A DNA stretch of 64,000 nucleotides from Streptomyces sp. NBC_01498 (GTDB lineage: Bacteria > Actinomycetota > Actinomycetes > Streptomycetales > Streptomycetaceae). The notes under the pieces were generated by a model. The model was not told where the DNA came from and ran no database searches. It saw only the letters and a program-made list of their open reading frames with translations. The stretch lies in the NCBI RefSeq assembly GCF_036327775.1, contig NZ_CP109598.1, positions 6,367,501-6,431,500 on the forward strand, written 5' to 3'. Made by a program: the position numbers and the translations under genes. Positions 10,200-21,885 of the stretch are shown here, piece by piece (the stretch's first letter is position 1; the number at the start of each line of letters is the position of its first letter).

Positions 10200-10766
10200 G
10201 TGAGCAGCAGCGGCGACGGTACGGCTAACGGCCCGTACCCGCTTCACGGCAGTACGTCCGACCCCACGACCGACCTCGTCGGCTACCGGGGGCCCACCGC
10301 GTGCGCGGCGGCGGGCATCACCTACCGCCAGTTGGACTACTGGGCGCGCACCGGCCTCGTGGAGCCGAGCGTGCGGCCCGCGAAGGGGTACGGCAGTCAG
10401 CGGCTCTACAGCTTCCGCGACGTCGTCTTCCTCAAGATCGTCAAGCGCTTCCTGGACACCGGTGTCGCCCTCCAGAACATCCGGGCGGCCGTCGGGCATC
10501 TGCGCGGGCGCGGGGCGCGGGACCTGGAGCGCATGACGCTGATGAGTGACGGCGCGACGGTGTACGAGTGCTCGTCGCCGGACGAGGTCGTGGATCTCCT
10601 CCAGGGCGGCCAGGGCATCTTCGGGATCGCCGTCGGGGTGGTGTGGCGGGACGTCGAGGCGGCGCTCTCCCAGCTGCACGGCGAGCGCGTCGACACCGGC
10701 GAGACCCTGATCCGCCACAACCCCGCCGACGAACTGGCCCGCCGGCGCCGCGACCGGGCCGTCTGA
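10200..10766 (+). CDS. MerR-family regulator, Rv1830-like
   Basis: A 188-aa MerR-type regulator. The N-terminal helix-turn-helix region reads ITYRQLDYWARTGLVEPSVRPAKGYGSQRLYSFRD, followed by a dimerisation helix. The C-terminal part is short, without a cysteine-based effector site. It matches the second MerR gene of the conserved garA neighbourhood (Rv1830 in M. tuberculosis). The GTG start lies six bases after GGAGG (10190-10194). It has its own strong promoter just upstream, so it need not be co-transcribed with the DUF151 gene. Its targets cannot be told from this window. Confidence 0.87.
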   Translation: MSSSGDGTANGPYPLHGSTSDPTTDLVGYRGPTACAAAGITYRQLDYWARTGLVEPSVRPAKGYGSQRLYSFRDVVFLKIVKRFLDTGVALQNIRAAVGHLRGRGARDLERMTLMSDGATVYECSSPDEVVDLLQGGQGIFGIAVGVVWRDVEAALSQLHGERVDTGETLIRHNPADELARRRRDRAV

Positions 10767-10836
10767 GCCCGGCGCGGTCCGGCCGCCGGACCCCGGTCCG
10801 GTGCCGTTGTCAGTGCCGTGGGGGAGCATCGGTGGG

Positions 10837-12264
10837 GTGAGACCCGCACCGACCATCCTGCATCTGGACATGGATGCCTTCTTCGCCGCGGCCGAGCAGG
10901 CGGCGAAGCCGAGCCTGCGCGGAAAGCCCGTGGTCGTCGGCGGGCTCGGACCGCGCGGGGTCGTCTCGACGGCGTCGTACGAGGCGCGGCGGTACGGGAT
11001 CCACTCGGCCATGCCCATGGCGCAGGCGCGGCGCCTCGCGCCGAACGCGGCCTATCTGGTGCCCCGCTTCACCCTCTACCGCACGGTCAGCGAGCAGGTC
11101 ATGGAGCTGCTGCGCCGGCTGTCGCCGCTGGTGGAGCCGCTCAGTCTGGACGAGGCGTTCGTGGATCTGGCGGCGGGCGGTGTGGCATCCGACTCCGCGT
11201 CCGCGCGGGCGGCCGGCGAGCGGCTGCGGACGGACATCAGGGCGGTGACCGGGCTGACGGGCTCGGTGGGGCTCGCCGGGTCCAAGATGCTGGCGAAGAT
11301 CGCCTCCGAGCAGGCCAAACCGGACGGGCTCGTGCTCATGGAACCGGGCACCGAGCGGGAGCTGCTGGCGCCGATGGGCGTGCGGACGCTGCCCGGGGTG
11401 GGGCCCGCCACCGGTGAGCATCTGCGCCGCGCCGGGCTGACCACGATCGCGGATCTCACGGCGGCCGGGGAGGACGAGCTCGTACGGCTGGTCGGGAAGG
11501 CGCACGGCTCGTCCCTGTACCGGATGGCGGCCGGGGGTGACGACCGGCCGGTGGTCGCCGAGCGCGAGACCAAGTCCGTGTCCGTCGAGGACACCTTCGA
11601 CGTCGATCTGCACGACCGGGTGCGGATCGGGACGGAGGTGGACCGGCTGGCCGAGCGGTGTGTACGGCGGCTCCGCGCGTCCGGGCACTCCGGGCGGACC
11701 ATCGTCCTGAAGGTGCGGCGGTACGACTTCTCGACGCTCACCCGCTCCGACACGCTCCGGGGCCCCACGGACGACCCGGTCGTGGTGCGCGAGGCCGCGC
11801 GGAGGCTGCTGGAGACCCTGGACACCATGGGCGGGGTGCGGCTGCTGGGGGTGGGGGTGACGGGGCTGACCGACTACACGCAGGAGGACCTGTTCGCACA
11901 GGCGGCGGCCGACGCGGACGCCGTGGCCCTCGCCCGGGAGGCCGGCCCCGGGACCGCGCCCCCCGACGGGGAGCCGGCGCCGCCGGAGTCCGGGGCGGAG
12001 CCGCCGGCCGGGCGGCGCTGGCCGGCGGGGCACGACGTGCGCCACGCCGAGTACGGGGCGGGGTGGGTGCAGGGCAGTGGCGTGGGGCGGGTGACCGTAC
12101 GGTTCGAGGAGCCCACGTCGCTCGTACCCGGGCGGGTGCGGACCTTCCGTACGGACGATCCCGAGCTGGCGCTGTCCGAGCCGCTGCCGCTGGTGGCGGT
12201 GCCGCCGGAGCCGCCCCGGGCGGGCGGGGGCGCCGGGGATCCGGCGGGCCGGGAGGGGGCCTAG
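10837..12264 (+). CDS. dinB: DNA polymerase IV (Y-family translesion polymerase)
   Basis: A 475-aa error-prone DNA polymerase that bypasses lesions. The catalytic acidic residues are present in ILHLDMDAFFAAAEQ and LSLDEAFVDL, and the palm/finger signature SYEARRYGIHSAMP is intact. A helix-hairpin-helix follows (LPGVGPATGEHLRRAGL), then the little-finger domain to about residue 350. The C-terminal ~110 residues are Pro/Gly/Glu-rich and then contain a short domain (HDVRHAEYGAGWVQGSGVGRVTVRFEEP) found in actinobacterial DinB proteins. The GTG at 10837 is favoured since homology begins right there; another in-frame GTG lies at 10801. The stop codon shares the tetranucleotide CTAG with the convergent neighbour. 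Confidence 0.93.
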   Translation: MRPAPTILHLDMDAFFAAAEQAAKPSLRGKPVVVGGLGPRGVVSTASYEARRYGIHSAMPMAQARRLAPNAAYLVPRFTLYRTVSEQVMELLRRLSPLVEPLSLDEAFVDLAAGGVASDSASARAAGERLRTDIRAVTGLTGSVGLAGSKMLAKIASEQAKPDGLVLMEPGTERELLAPMGVRTLPGVGPATGEHLRRAGLTTIADLTAAGEDELVRLVGKAHGSSLYRMAAGGDDRPVVAERETKSVSVEDTFDVDLHDRVRIGTEVDRLAERCVRRLRASGHSGRTIVLKVRRYDFSTLTRSDTLRGPTDDPVVVREAARRLLETLDTMGGVRLLGVGVTGLTDYTQEDLFAQAAADADAVALAREAGPGTAPPDGEPAPPESGAEPPAGRRWPAGHDVRHAEYGAGWVQGSGVGRVTVRFEEPTSLVPGRVRTFRTDDPELALSEPLPLVAVPPEPPRAGGGAGDPAGREGA

Positions 12265-12665
12265 CGGGCCGGGTCGCGTGGGTCGTCCCGGCCCGCGATC
12301 CGGCCGAAGTCGCGGTCCGGCGGGCGGGAGGGGCGTTCCGGGGCCGGGGGCCCCGGCAGGTCCAGCCGGTAGTGCCGGTAGAGCTGGATCTCCTGGTCCG
12401 GGGAGAGATGCCGGCCGACACCGAAGTCGGGGGCGCCCTTGACGAGGCGGCGCTCGTACGGGACGTGCAGAGACCCGTCGCGGAACGTGCTCGGGGCCAG
12501 GGGGACGAACGCGTCCCTGCTGAACAGCCCGGTCCGTACCGCCGCCCACTCCGGCACACCCGTCGCGTCGTCCAGATACACCTCGTCGACGGTACCGATC
12601 CTGTGCCCGTCGCGGTCGTACGCCTTGCGGCCGATCAGGCTGCGCGGGTCGATGTCGGTCTGCAC
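12261..12665 (-). CDS. PRC-barrel domain protein
   Basis: A 134-aa soluble protein with an N-terminal PRC-barrel (residues ~1-75: DIDPRSLIGRKAYDRDGHRIGTVDEVYLDD...). This small beta-barrel occurs in ribosome maturation factor RimM and photosynthetic reaction centre H subunits. Here it stands alone with an acidic/basic tail (residues 95-134) rich in Arg, Pro and Asp. The GTG start is fixed by GGAGGG just upstream on the minus strand. It is convergent with dinB, and the two stop codons lie in the same CTAG. Stand-alone PRC proteins are frequent in Streptomyces; their function is unknown. Confidence 0.85.
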   Translation of the reverse strand: MQTDIDPRSLIGRKAYDRDGHRIGTVDEVYLDDATGVPEWAAVRTGLFSRDAFVPLAPSTFRDGSLHVPYERRLVKGAPDFGVGRHLSPDQEIQLYRHYRLDLPGPPAPERPSRPPDRDFGRIAGRDDPRDPAR

Positions 12666-12758
12666 GGTCCCTCCAACTGGTCGCACACGCTCCCGCACCC
12701 TACGAAAGGGCACTTCGCGGGTATCGGCCACTCGGAGCCGGCGCGGAAAGCTCGCTGG

Positions 12759-12990
12759 TAGGCTGGCCGGTGGCTGTCGACCCCGTGCGGGAGAGCCGTC
12801 CGGTGAGACTGCCGGAGGCGCCGAAGGAGCAAATCCTCCCCGGAAACTCTCAGGCCCCCGTACCGCATGGACGAGGTCACTCTGGAAAGCAGAGCAGTGT
12901 CCGACGGCACCCGCTCTCACCGACGGTGAAAGCCGGCCCGTTCCCTGGGCGGACCGGTGAAACTCTCAGGTTGAATGACAGAGGGGGAGG
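12759..12990 (+). promoter_or_regulatory. Tandem glycine riboswitch with its -10 element
   Basis: The gcvP leader has the conserved glycine aptamer pieces. Aptamer I has GCGGGAGAGCC (12787-12797), GCCGAAGGAGCAAA (~12820-12833) and GGAAACTCTCAGG (12842-12854). Aptamer II has GACGGTGAAAGCCGG (~12922-12936), ACCGGTGAAACTCTCAGG (~12953-12970) and the closing GACAGAGGGGG (~12977-12987). Two ACTCTCAGG elements about 115 nt apart indicate the cooperative double-aptamer form. A TAGGCT -10 (12759-12764) would start transcription near 12771. In known cases glycine binding turns on glycine cleavage genes; the expression platform here, which may mask the gcvP ribosome-binding site at 13039-13044, is inferred. 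Confidence 0.9.
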
Positions 12991-13052
12991 CCGTCCGGGC
13001 ACCCGTACAACGGTGCCCCTCGCAGGTCGCGACCGACCAGGAGGCCGCCCGT

Positions 13053-15938
<2,886 letters not shown>

Positions 15939-16080
15939 CGGACGACCCCTCGGGGCCGCCCGTGTGCCGGGGCCGGTGCGGAGTGAACTCTCCGGGCCGG
16001 CCCCCTTCGTACGGAGGTGTCACGGCGTACGTCGTACGGAGGTGTCGAGCCGCCGTCGCCGGGTGCCCGTTGGGACGGCG

Positions 16081-16287
16081 TCAGGCCGCCGTCACCACGT
16101 GCCCGCTCCCGGAGGGCCGGTGCGGGGCGATGATCTGGCCGTCGGGCAGCAGCTCCCCGGTGTCCTCGAAGAGCAGGACCCCGTTGCACAGCAGGCTCCA
16201 GCCCTGCTCGGGGTGGTGTGCCGCGAGACGGGCGGCCTCCCGGTCGGCTGAGTCGGCTGTCGGGCAGGCTGGCTGGTGCTGGCACAT
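16081..16287 (-). CDS. DUF5999 family small protein
   Basis: A 68-aa protein starting MCQHQPACPTADSADREAARL, a highly conserved start among Streptomyces DUF5999 proteins. The middle holds GWSLLCNGVLLFEDTGELLPDGQIIAPHRP. Two cysteines near the N-terminus and one in the core could bind metal, which is a guess. The ATG at 16287 is chosen for homology; no good Shine-Dalgarno sequence is seen. A longer frame reaching 16449 has no homology support. Function unknown. Its ~400-bp upstream region contains the terminator of the neighbouring minus-strand gene. Confidence 0.82.
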   Translation of the reverse strand: MCQHQPACPTADSADREAARLAAHHPEQGWSLLCNGVLLFEDTGELLPDGQIIAPHRPSGSGHVVTAA

Positions 16288-16700
16288 GGAGGGTTTCTTT
16301 CGCTGCGTCGTGGTGAGTGTCCTGCGGCTCGATGGGTTCATGGCCGCCCCCGTTTTCTCTTGGTCCGTACCCCAGTGTTGCCCCACGGCCGCCGTTCCGC
16401 AGGGGTTTCGCGGCACCGCTCGTTCTCTGCTGAGAGACGTGTCACCCACCCGGATGGTTCAGCTCAACCGGGCTGTCCCTTCGGGTGGTTCGGGGTGGCC
16501 CGTCCGGACTAGTCAGAGTGGGCCGGTGCGTTGGGCAGCACACTGCCCCGTGACCGATGAGGCTCACGGGGCAGTGTAAGGCGCTAGGGACGGTTGGGAG
16601 TCAGCCGTGCGGGGGCGCTCCCGGCAGGGGAACACCGGCGGCGCGGGCGGTGGAGGCTGGGCGGCGGTGCGTACCCCGGCGGAGGGTCGGGCGGTGGAGG
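16288..16700. other. Gene-free interval upstream of DUF5999 gene
   Basis: 413 bp without a convincing gene. It holds the intrinsic terminator at 16541-16576 and presumably the DUF5999 promoter, which I could not locate with confidence. The short duplication GCGGTGGAGGTCAG occurs twice in a row across 16690-16717 and spans the stop codon of the next gene. Confidence 0.6.
16541..16576 (-). terminator. Intrinsic terminator of the 16701-17324 gene
   Basis: A perfect 13-bp stem (CACTGCCCCGTGA and its complement) with a 10-nt loop, 125 bp beyond the stop codon of the minus-strand gene. There is no long U-run, which is usual for Streptomyces terminators. Confidence 0.75.
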
Positions 16701-17324
16701 TCAGGCGGTGGAGGTCAGCAGCGGCGCGGACGTGGCGGTGACCGCCGGTGCCGCCGAGAGCCCCGACACCAGCCGCAGCCCCACCGTCGGAAGCAGATCC
16801 GCGACCCGGTGCGGCCGGTGCGCCACGATGCCGGGCGGCGCGGGAGCCAGCGGGATCAGGAGATCGGCCGGGGCGGGAGCGCCGGCCGAGGGGTCCGCCT
16901 CCGTGTCCTGGTGCAGCCAGAGCGTCAGCATGTAGAGCCCCGGCACGGAGAGCAGCCGCGGCTGGTACGCCGACTTCAGCGTCTCGGCCTGGCGCAGCGC
17001 CCGCTCCGTGGAGGAGAGATAGGGGCCCTCGAAGAAGTGCGAGAACGCCCAGCCGTCGGGGGTGAGCATCGTGTCGGCCGCGGCGACGGCGCGCTCACCG
17101 CTGCGGATCAGGAAGCGCCACCCGGCCAGCCGGGTCTGCGGTACGTCGTTGCTGGGAGTGATCTGCTCCAGTACGTGTACCGGAAGCGGCAGTTCGGGGC
17201 TCAGCGGTCCCTGGACGGACCGGAGAGCGGGAGTACGGGCCTCGCGTACGGCGGTGGGAGAACCGAGGGCCGCGAGAACGCTGCGCAGGGCGGGCGCTGG
17301 AGCCAGGGGGACATGCAGCGGCAT
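16701..17324 (-). CDS. Conserved hypothetical protein
   Basis: A 207-aa soluble protein with no motif I recognise. The central part (residues ~45-130) is well structured, with segments such as HVLEQITPSNDVPQTRLAGW, AADTMLTPDGWAFSHFFEGP and SVPGLYMLTLWLHQD; the ends are Ala/Pro/Thr-rich. There is no signal peptide or transmembrane helix. The ATG at 17324 is preceded by GAGAGG at a workable distance; an upstream ATG at 17429 would add 35 residues lacking similar composition. A strong terminator follows. Good codon bias supports it as a real gene. Confidence 0.72.
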   Translation of the reverse strand: MPLHVPLAPAPALRSVLAALGSPTAVREARTPALRSVQGPLSPELPLPVHVLEQITPSNDVPQTRLAGWRFLIRSGERAVAAADTMLTPDGWAFSHFFEGPYLSSTERALRQAETLKSAYQPRLLSVPGLYMLTLWLHQDTEADPSAGAPAPADLLIPLAPAPPGIVAHRPHRVADLLPTVGLRLVSGLSAAPAVTATSAPLLTSTA

Positions 17325-17866
17325 GGTGGGTTGCCTCTCGCTCAGTAGGCACAGTGAAGCGTCGGTGGTGCGGATGGTGCCGGTGTGGTGCGGGTGGGTG
17401 CGGGCGCGGACGTCGCTGTCGGCGCTCATGGTCAGAGGATGGCCCTGGGACACACCCGGGCTCAGACTCTCTGCCTCGTTCGCACAGAGTTTAACCGATA
17501 CGTGTTCACAGAATGTTTCTTCTAGCTGTCGCCCGTATTGCACGCAAGTGCGTATCAGGTCCATCCCGTGCCGAATCGGCATCCAAGCACCGTGGGAGAA
17601 CTGGGCGACGGACACCGAAAGCATGCCGTGGCCTGGGACGATTCCGGGGCCGCGGTCGGCCGAAACTCGTCCGCAATTTTCGCGGCCCGGCAGGGGTGAA
17701 TTTGCTCACTGTCCCTTGCCGAAGGAATGTGCCGCAGGGGCGTTCTGTCCAGTCTAGCGGGTGCGGCGCGCGAACGGGACGTTATGGATCACGCAGTCTG
17801 GGCACTATCGAACGTGAAGCGATCCCCGGTGCCACCGGGAGGCCGAGGCGAAGGAGGGATCCTCCG
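17325..17866. other. Divergent intergenic region
   Basis: 542 bp between the minus-strand hypothetical gene and the plus-strand ligase gene, with no convincing coding frame. It is more AT-rich near 17485-17530 than its surroundings. On the minus strand TAAACT (complement of 17488-17493) fits a TAnnnT -10, but no -35 at proper spacing is seen. It probably contains both promoters. Confidence 0.5.
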
Positions 17867-19399
17867 ATGGGGGAGAAGGTCGAATCGGGCCGTACCGGTG
17901 TGTCCGATCGGCAGGAATACCGCAGGAAGCTCCAGCAGTGCCTGTCGGTACTGGGGCGGCTCCTGGGGGAGAAGCGGTTCGACCGCCCCCGGAATCTGAT
18001 GGGTCTGGAGATCGAGCTGAATCTCGCGGGCACCGACGGGATGCCTCGCATGATGAATGCGGAAGTTCTTGAGCGTATCGCGAGCCGTGATTTCCAGACG
18101 GAACTCGGTATGTTCAATCTGGAAGTGAACATCGCCCCGCACCGGCTCGGGGGACGCGTTCTCGACCAGCTCGCCGAGGAACTGCGCACCGGTCTCGGAT
18201 ATGCCCACCGCAAAGCGAATGAGGTCGACGCCGGGATCGTGATGATCGGCATTCTGCCGACCCTCTCCCTCGACGACGTGGTCTCGACGAACCTCTCCGA
18301 CGCCGACCGCTACACCCTCCTCAACGACCGGATGGTGGCCGCGCGCGGCGAGGACTTCGCGCTCGACATCGACGGTGTCGAGCGTCTCACCTGCAGTTTT
18401 CCGTCGATCGCGCCCGAAGCGGCCTGCACGTCGGTCCAGCTCCACCTCCAGGTGACACCCGACCGCTTCGCCGACGTGTGGAACGCGGCGCAGTGCGTCG
18501 CCGCCGTCCAGATCGCCATCGGCGCCAACGCCCCTTTCCTGTTCGGGAAAGAGCTGTGGCGTGAATCCCGGCCGCCGCTCTTCCTCCAGGCGACCGACAC
18601 CCGGCCGCCGGAACTCCAGGCCCAGGGCGTACGCCCCCGGACCTGGTTCGGCGAGCGCTGGATCGACTCCGCGTACGACCTCTTCGAGGAGAACCTGCGC
18701 TACTTCCCGCCGCTTCTGCCGATGCGTGACGACGAGGACCCGCTTCAGGTCCTGAACGAGGGCGGTACGCCGCGCCTGGCCGAACTGGTGCTCCACAACG
18801 GCACCGTCTACCGCTGGAACCGGCCCGTGTACGACGTCGCCGACGGACATCCCCACCTGCGGGTCGAGAACCGTGTCCTGCCGGCCGGGCCGACCGTCAC
18901 CGACGTCGTCGCCAACGCCGCCTTCTACTACGGGCTCGTGCGCGCGCTCGCCGAGGAGGCCAGGCCCGTCTGGACCCGACTGCCGTTCGCCACCGCCGAG
19001 CGGAACTTCGAGACGGCGTGCCGCGACGGGATCGAGGCCCGGCTCCAGTGGCCGCGCGGCGGCCGGGCCGGCAACGGTGTCTCCGAGGTGTCCGCGGTCC
19101 GGCTCATCCGTGACGAACTGCTGCCGCTCGCCGCCGCCGGGCTCGACGCGTGGAACGTGGAGCCGGCCGACCGGGACTTCTACCTCGGCGTCATCGAGGG
19201 GCGCTGCGAGCGCGGCGTGAACGGGGCCTCGTGGCAGGTGGACACCTTCCACCGGGCCCAGGAGGCGGGGCTGCGCCGGGAGGCGGCGCTCGCCGCCACG
19301 ACACGGCGCTACGCCGAGCTGATGCACCAGGGGGAGCCGGTGCACACCTGGCCGGTGGGCTTTCCCGCGCCGTCGAGGATGCCGGACCTGACGGGGTGA
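17867..19399 (+). CDS. Glutamate-cysteine ligase family 2 (GCS2)-type carboxylate-amine ligase
   Basis: A 510-aa protein of the ATP-dependent glutamate-cysteine ligase type 2 superfamily. The N-terminal signature NLMGLEIELNL carries the metal-binding glutamates, and FNLEVNIAP and SVQLHLQVTPDRF are the matching strands of the catalytic sheet. AAGGAGG lies 9 nt upstream of the ATG. Streptomyces make mycothiol rather than glutathione, so a true glutathione role is unlikely; members of this superfamily couple glutamate or other acids to amines, or make gamma-glutamylcysteine for ergothioneine. No ergothioneine genes are adjacent, so the substrate stays open. It is monocistronic. Confidence 0.85.
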   Translation: MGEKVESGRTGVSDRQEYRRKLQQCLSVLGRLLGEKRFDRPRNLMGLEIELNLAGTDGMPRMMNAEVLERIASRDFQTELGMFNLEVNIAPHRLGGRVLDQLAEELRTGLGYAHRKANEVDAGIVMIGILPTLSLDDVVSTNLSDADRYTLLNDRMVAARGEDFALDIDGVERLTCSFPSIAPEAACTSVQLHLQVTPDRFADVWNAAQCVAAVQIAIGANAPFLFGKELWRESRPPLFLQATDTRPPELQAQGVRPRTWFGERWIDSAYDLFEENLRYFPPLLPMRDDEDPLQVLNEGGTPRLAELVLHNGTVYRWNRPVYDVADGHPHLRVENRVLPAGPTVTDVVANAAFYYGLVRALAEEARPVWTRLPFATAERNFETACRDGIEARLQWPRGGRAGNGVSEVSAVRLIRDELLPLAAAGLDAWNVEPADRDFYLGVIEGRCERGVNGASWQVDTFHRAQEAGLRREAALAATTRRYAELMHQGEPVHTWPVGFPAPSRMPDLTG

Positions 19400-19429
19400 G
19401 CGGACCCGGTCGGCGCTCGTGCGGGTGCT

Positions 19430-19925
19430 CGTGGGACCGCGGCTGGTAGGGACCTGACTGGTACGGGCCTTGTGGGGACCGCTCCTTGCGGGAAACGGTC
19501 CTGTGCGAGCCGGCTTTCGCAGGGACCGGTCTCGTGGGGACCCCGCGCGGCCCTGCCTTGCGCGGATCGCTCCTTGCAGGGCCCGGTCCTGTGCGACCCG
19601 GCTTTCGCAGGGACCTGCCTGGTGCGGACCCGTCTCTTGCGGACCTGCCTTGCGCCGACCGCTCCTTGCAGGGCCCGCCTTGTGCGAGCCGCCCTCTCAC
19701 GCGGACCGGTCTCGTACGGACCGCGCCTGGTGCGGACCGGTCTCTTGCGGACCTGCCTTGCGCCGACCGCTCCTTGCAGGGCCCGCCTTGTGCGAGCCGC
19801 CCTCTCACGCGGACCGGTCTCGTACGGACCGCCCTGTGTGAGTCGCCCTCCCGGACGCACCGGCCTTGTGGGGACCGCCACCTGCTGGGACCGGTCCCGT
19901 GCGACCCGGCGCCCGCGCAAGCGCC
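19430..19925. repeat. Intergenic repeat array with a 108-bp tandem duplication
   Basis: The spacer between two convergent genes consists of recombined short motifs such as GCTCCTTGCAGGGCCCG, TGCGGACC and GGTCTCGT. A 108-bp unit occurs twice in tandem (19618-19725 and 19726-19832) with one mismatch over 107 compared bases. More diverged relatives of the unit start near 19481 and 19568. Since 108 is a multiple of three, both strands show long repetitive frames, but they have repeat-derived composition and no homology, so I do not call genes. It may act as a bidirectional terminator or be a slippage-prone spacer. Confidence 0.85.
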
Positions 19926-19940
19926 GGCCTCGTGGTGCCG

Positions 19941-21722
19941 TTACGCCGTGCCCCGGGCCACCGACATGATCGCCTCGGTCATCACCGCCTGGAGGTCGGC
20001 CGGGTCGTCCACGGCGTACCCCGCGCCGCCGGTGATCCTCGCGATCTCGTGCAGCTCGGCGCGGTCCGCGTCCGGTCCGAGGGCCAGCGCGATCAGCGGG
20101 ACCGGGCGTCTGGGGTCGGCGATCCTGCGCAGCTCGTCCACCAGGGCCGTACGGGCCGAACCGCCCGAGGCCGGCCCGGCGGTGAGCAGGACCACCGCGT
20201 TGCTCTTGCCGCTCACGTACGACGCCTGGGCGTCCTTGAACGCGGCCAGTGTGGCGTCGTACATCCCGCTCGCCGGCGCCGGACCCGTCCCGGTCGCGGT
20301 CAGCGCCGAGAAGGCGTCCGTGATCGCCTCGCGGTGGGTGGCGCCGACGCCCTTGGCGCGCTCGCCGAGCGGCGCGGTCCCCGACACCTCGCGGAAGCTC
20401 GCGGCGCCCCCGGTCCCGAAGTCCCACAGACCGATCTCGTCCTGCGGCGTCAGCGCCCCCAGGGCCCGGACCATCGACGCCTTCGTGGCCTCCATCCGCG
20501 TCGTGCCGCCCGGCCCCGGCGCGGCCCCCGCCATGGCGCCCGAGGCGTCGACCACGACGGTCAGCCGGGAGTTCTGCACGGTGACCGTCCACACGCCGAG
20601 CGTCTGCGCGACCAGCTCCGCGGCCGGCGGCTGCGCCTTCGTCAGCGCGTACGGCTGCGGTGCGCGGCCCCCGGCCAGCCGGACCAGACCGTCGTCCACG
20701 GCGGTGTACGCCGTACGGAAGCCGTGCTCCGCCATCACGTCCCGCGCGCCGTCCTCGTTGAGGAGGGACATGAACCGCGTCGCGGCGCGGCGCTCGTCCG
20801 GGGTCAGCTCCGGCTCGTTGACGAGGTTCAGCGGGTAGTCGAGCGCCGGGGCCGAGTCCGTCGGGTAGAAGAGGCGGAGAGCGGAGCCGGCGCCGTTGGC
20901 GCTGTTGTGGGTGAACGCGGCCTGCTCGGTGAGGAAGACCGCTTCGTTGGCCGGGGCGCCCTCGTCCGGCCCGCCCGGCGTCAGTGAATCGACCACCCGG
21001 CCGTCCGAGTCGGACGCGCGCGCCGCCAGCGCCTTGGCCGTCGCGGCGATCGGTGCGCCGCTGTCCGGGTCCGCCTTCCCCAGGGACTCGACGACGCTGC
21101 TGAACGCGAGCAGTCCGGCGGCGCTGCGCGCCGGATCGGCCGCCCCGATCCGTACCGCGCCCCCGGTGCCGCCGCCGGTCGCCGACGCCAACTCGCCCCA
21201 GGTGTACGTCTTCCCGGGCCAGCCGAGCCGCGTGGCGGCGGGCGGGAGCGCGGCCAGCGTCACGGGGGTGGTCGCCGCGTTGCCCACGGGGGTCAGCGCG
21301 ATGCCGCCGCCGGAGTCCAGCGCGCGCTCCACCCAGATGTCGGAGTCGGGCAGCCAGACCTCGTACTCCGCGTACTCCGGGGCGGTCGTGCCGTTGGCGA
21401 GCGCGTCGGCGATCTCGTGGTTGGCACGGGCGTCGACCCGTATGTCGACGCAGTGGCCGGCGGAGGACACACCGTCGCGCCGGGCCTGGTCGGCGACGGC
21501 CCGGACGGCGGGGGCGATGTCCGGCGACACCGCCAGGTCGACCCTTACGGCCGGGTCCGCGCAGCCGTTCCCGAAGGGGAGGAACCCGCCGCGCGCCGCG
21601 ACGGCGGTCCCGGCGGCCAGGCTCAGCACGAGGGCCGTGGCGATCAGGACCGTGCGGCGGCGAGGACGGCGGGACCTGGTGCGCCGCGTCGTTTCGTCGT
21701 CGGGCAAGCTGTGACGTTCCAT
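19941..21722 (-). CDS. Membrane-anchored substrate-binding-like protein with C-terminal von Willebrand factor A domain
   Basis: A 593-aa exported protein. Residues ~27-45 form a signal anchor (VLIATALVLSLAAGTAVAA) after an Arg-rich start. Residues ~60-370 resemble an extracellular solute-binding fold. The C-terminal domain from about residue 390 is a VWA domain with the MIDAS motif DASGAM and a later TAGPASGGS strand. The MIDAS DxSGx is only slightly unusual. AGGAGGGG precedes the ATG at 21722. Such fusions are found in actinobacteria as single genes; the ligand is unknown. It runs convergent with the GCS2-type gene across the repeat array. Confidence 0.83.
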   Translation of the reverse strand: MERHSLPDDETTRRTRSRRPRRRTVLIATALVLSLAAGTAVAARGGFLPFGNGCADPAVRVDLAVSPDIAPAVRAVADQARRDGVSSAGHCVDIRVDARANHEIADALANGTTAPEYAEYEVWLPDSDIWVERALDSGGGIALTPVGNAATTPVTLAALPPAATRLGWPGKTYTWGELASATGGGTGGAVRIGAADPARSAAGLLAFSSVVESLGKADPDSGAPIAATAKALAARASDSDGRVVDSLTPGGPDEGAPANEAVFLTEQAAFTHNSANGAGSALRLFYPTDSAPALDYPLNLVNEPELTPDERRAATRFMSLLNEDGARDVMAEHGFRTAYTAVDDGLVRLAGGRAPQPYALTKAQPPAAELVAQTLGVWTVTVQNSRLTVVVDASGAMAGAAPGPGGTTRMEATKASMVRALGALTPQDEIGLWDFGTGGAASFREVSGTAPLGERAKGVGATHREAITDAFSALTATGTGPAPASGMYDATLAAFKDAQASYVSGKSNAVVLLTAGPASGGSARTALVDELRRIADPRRPVPLIALALGPDADRAELHEIARITGGAGYAVDDPADLQAVMTEAIMSVARGTA

Positions 21723-21885
21723 GGCGGTGATACCCCTCCTTGGCGTGAACAAGGAAACAGTGGGATCTCGGCCAATCGAATGACGCCCGTCCCCCGGCCT
21801 GTCGCGCGCGATCTTCGTACCCGCATTCGAGACCCTAGCGGGACGGGAAGGGGCTTGAGGCGCGATTAGTCAACTGGAGGCAGCT

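Noticed and set aside
19470..20838. Repetitive open frames on both strands in the 108-bp repeat region
   Set aside because: They exist only since the unit length is divisible by three; no start signals or homology, and one frame runs antisense into the VWA gene.
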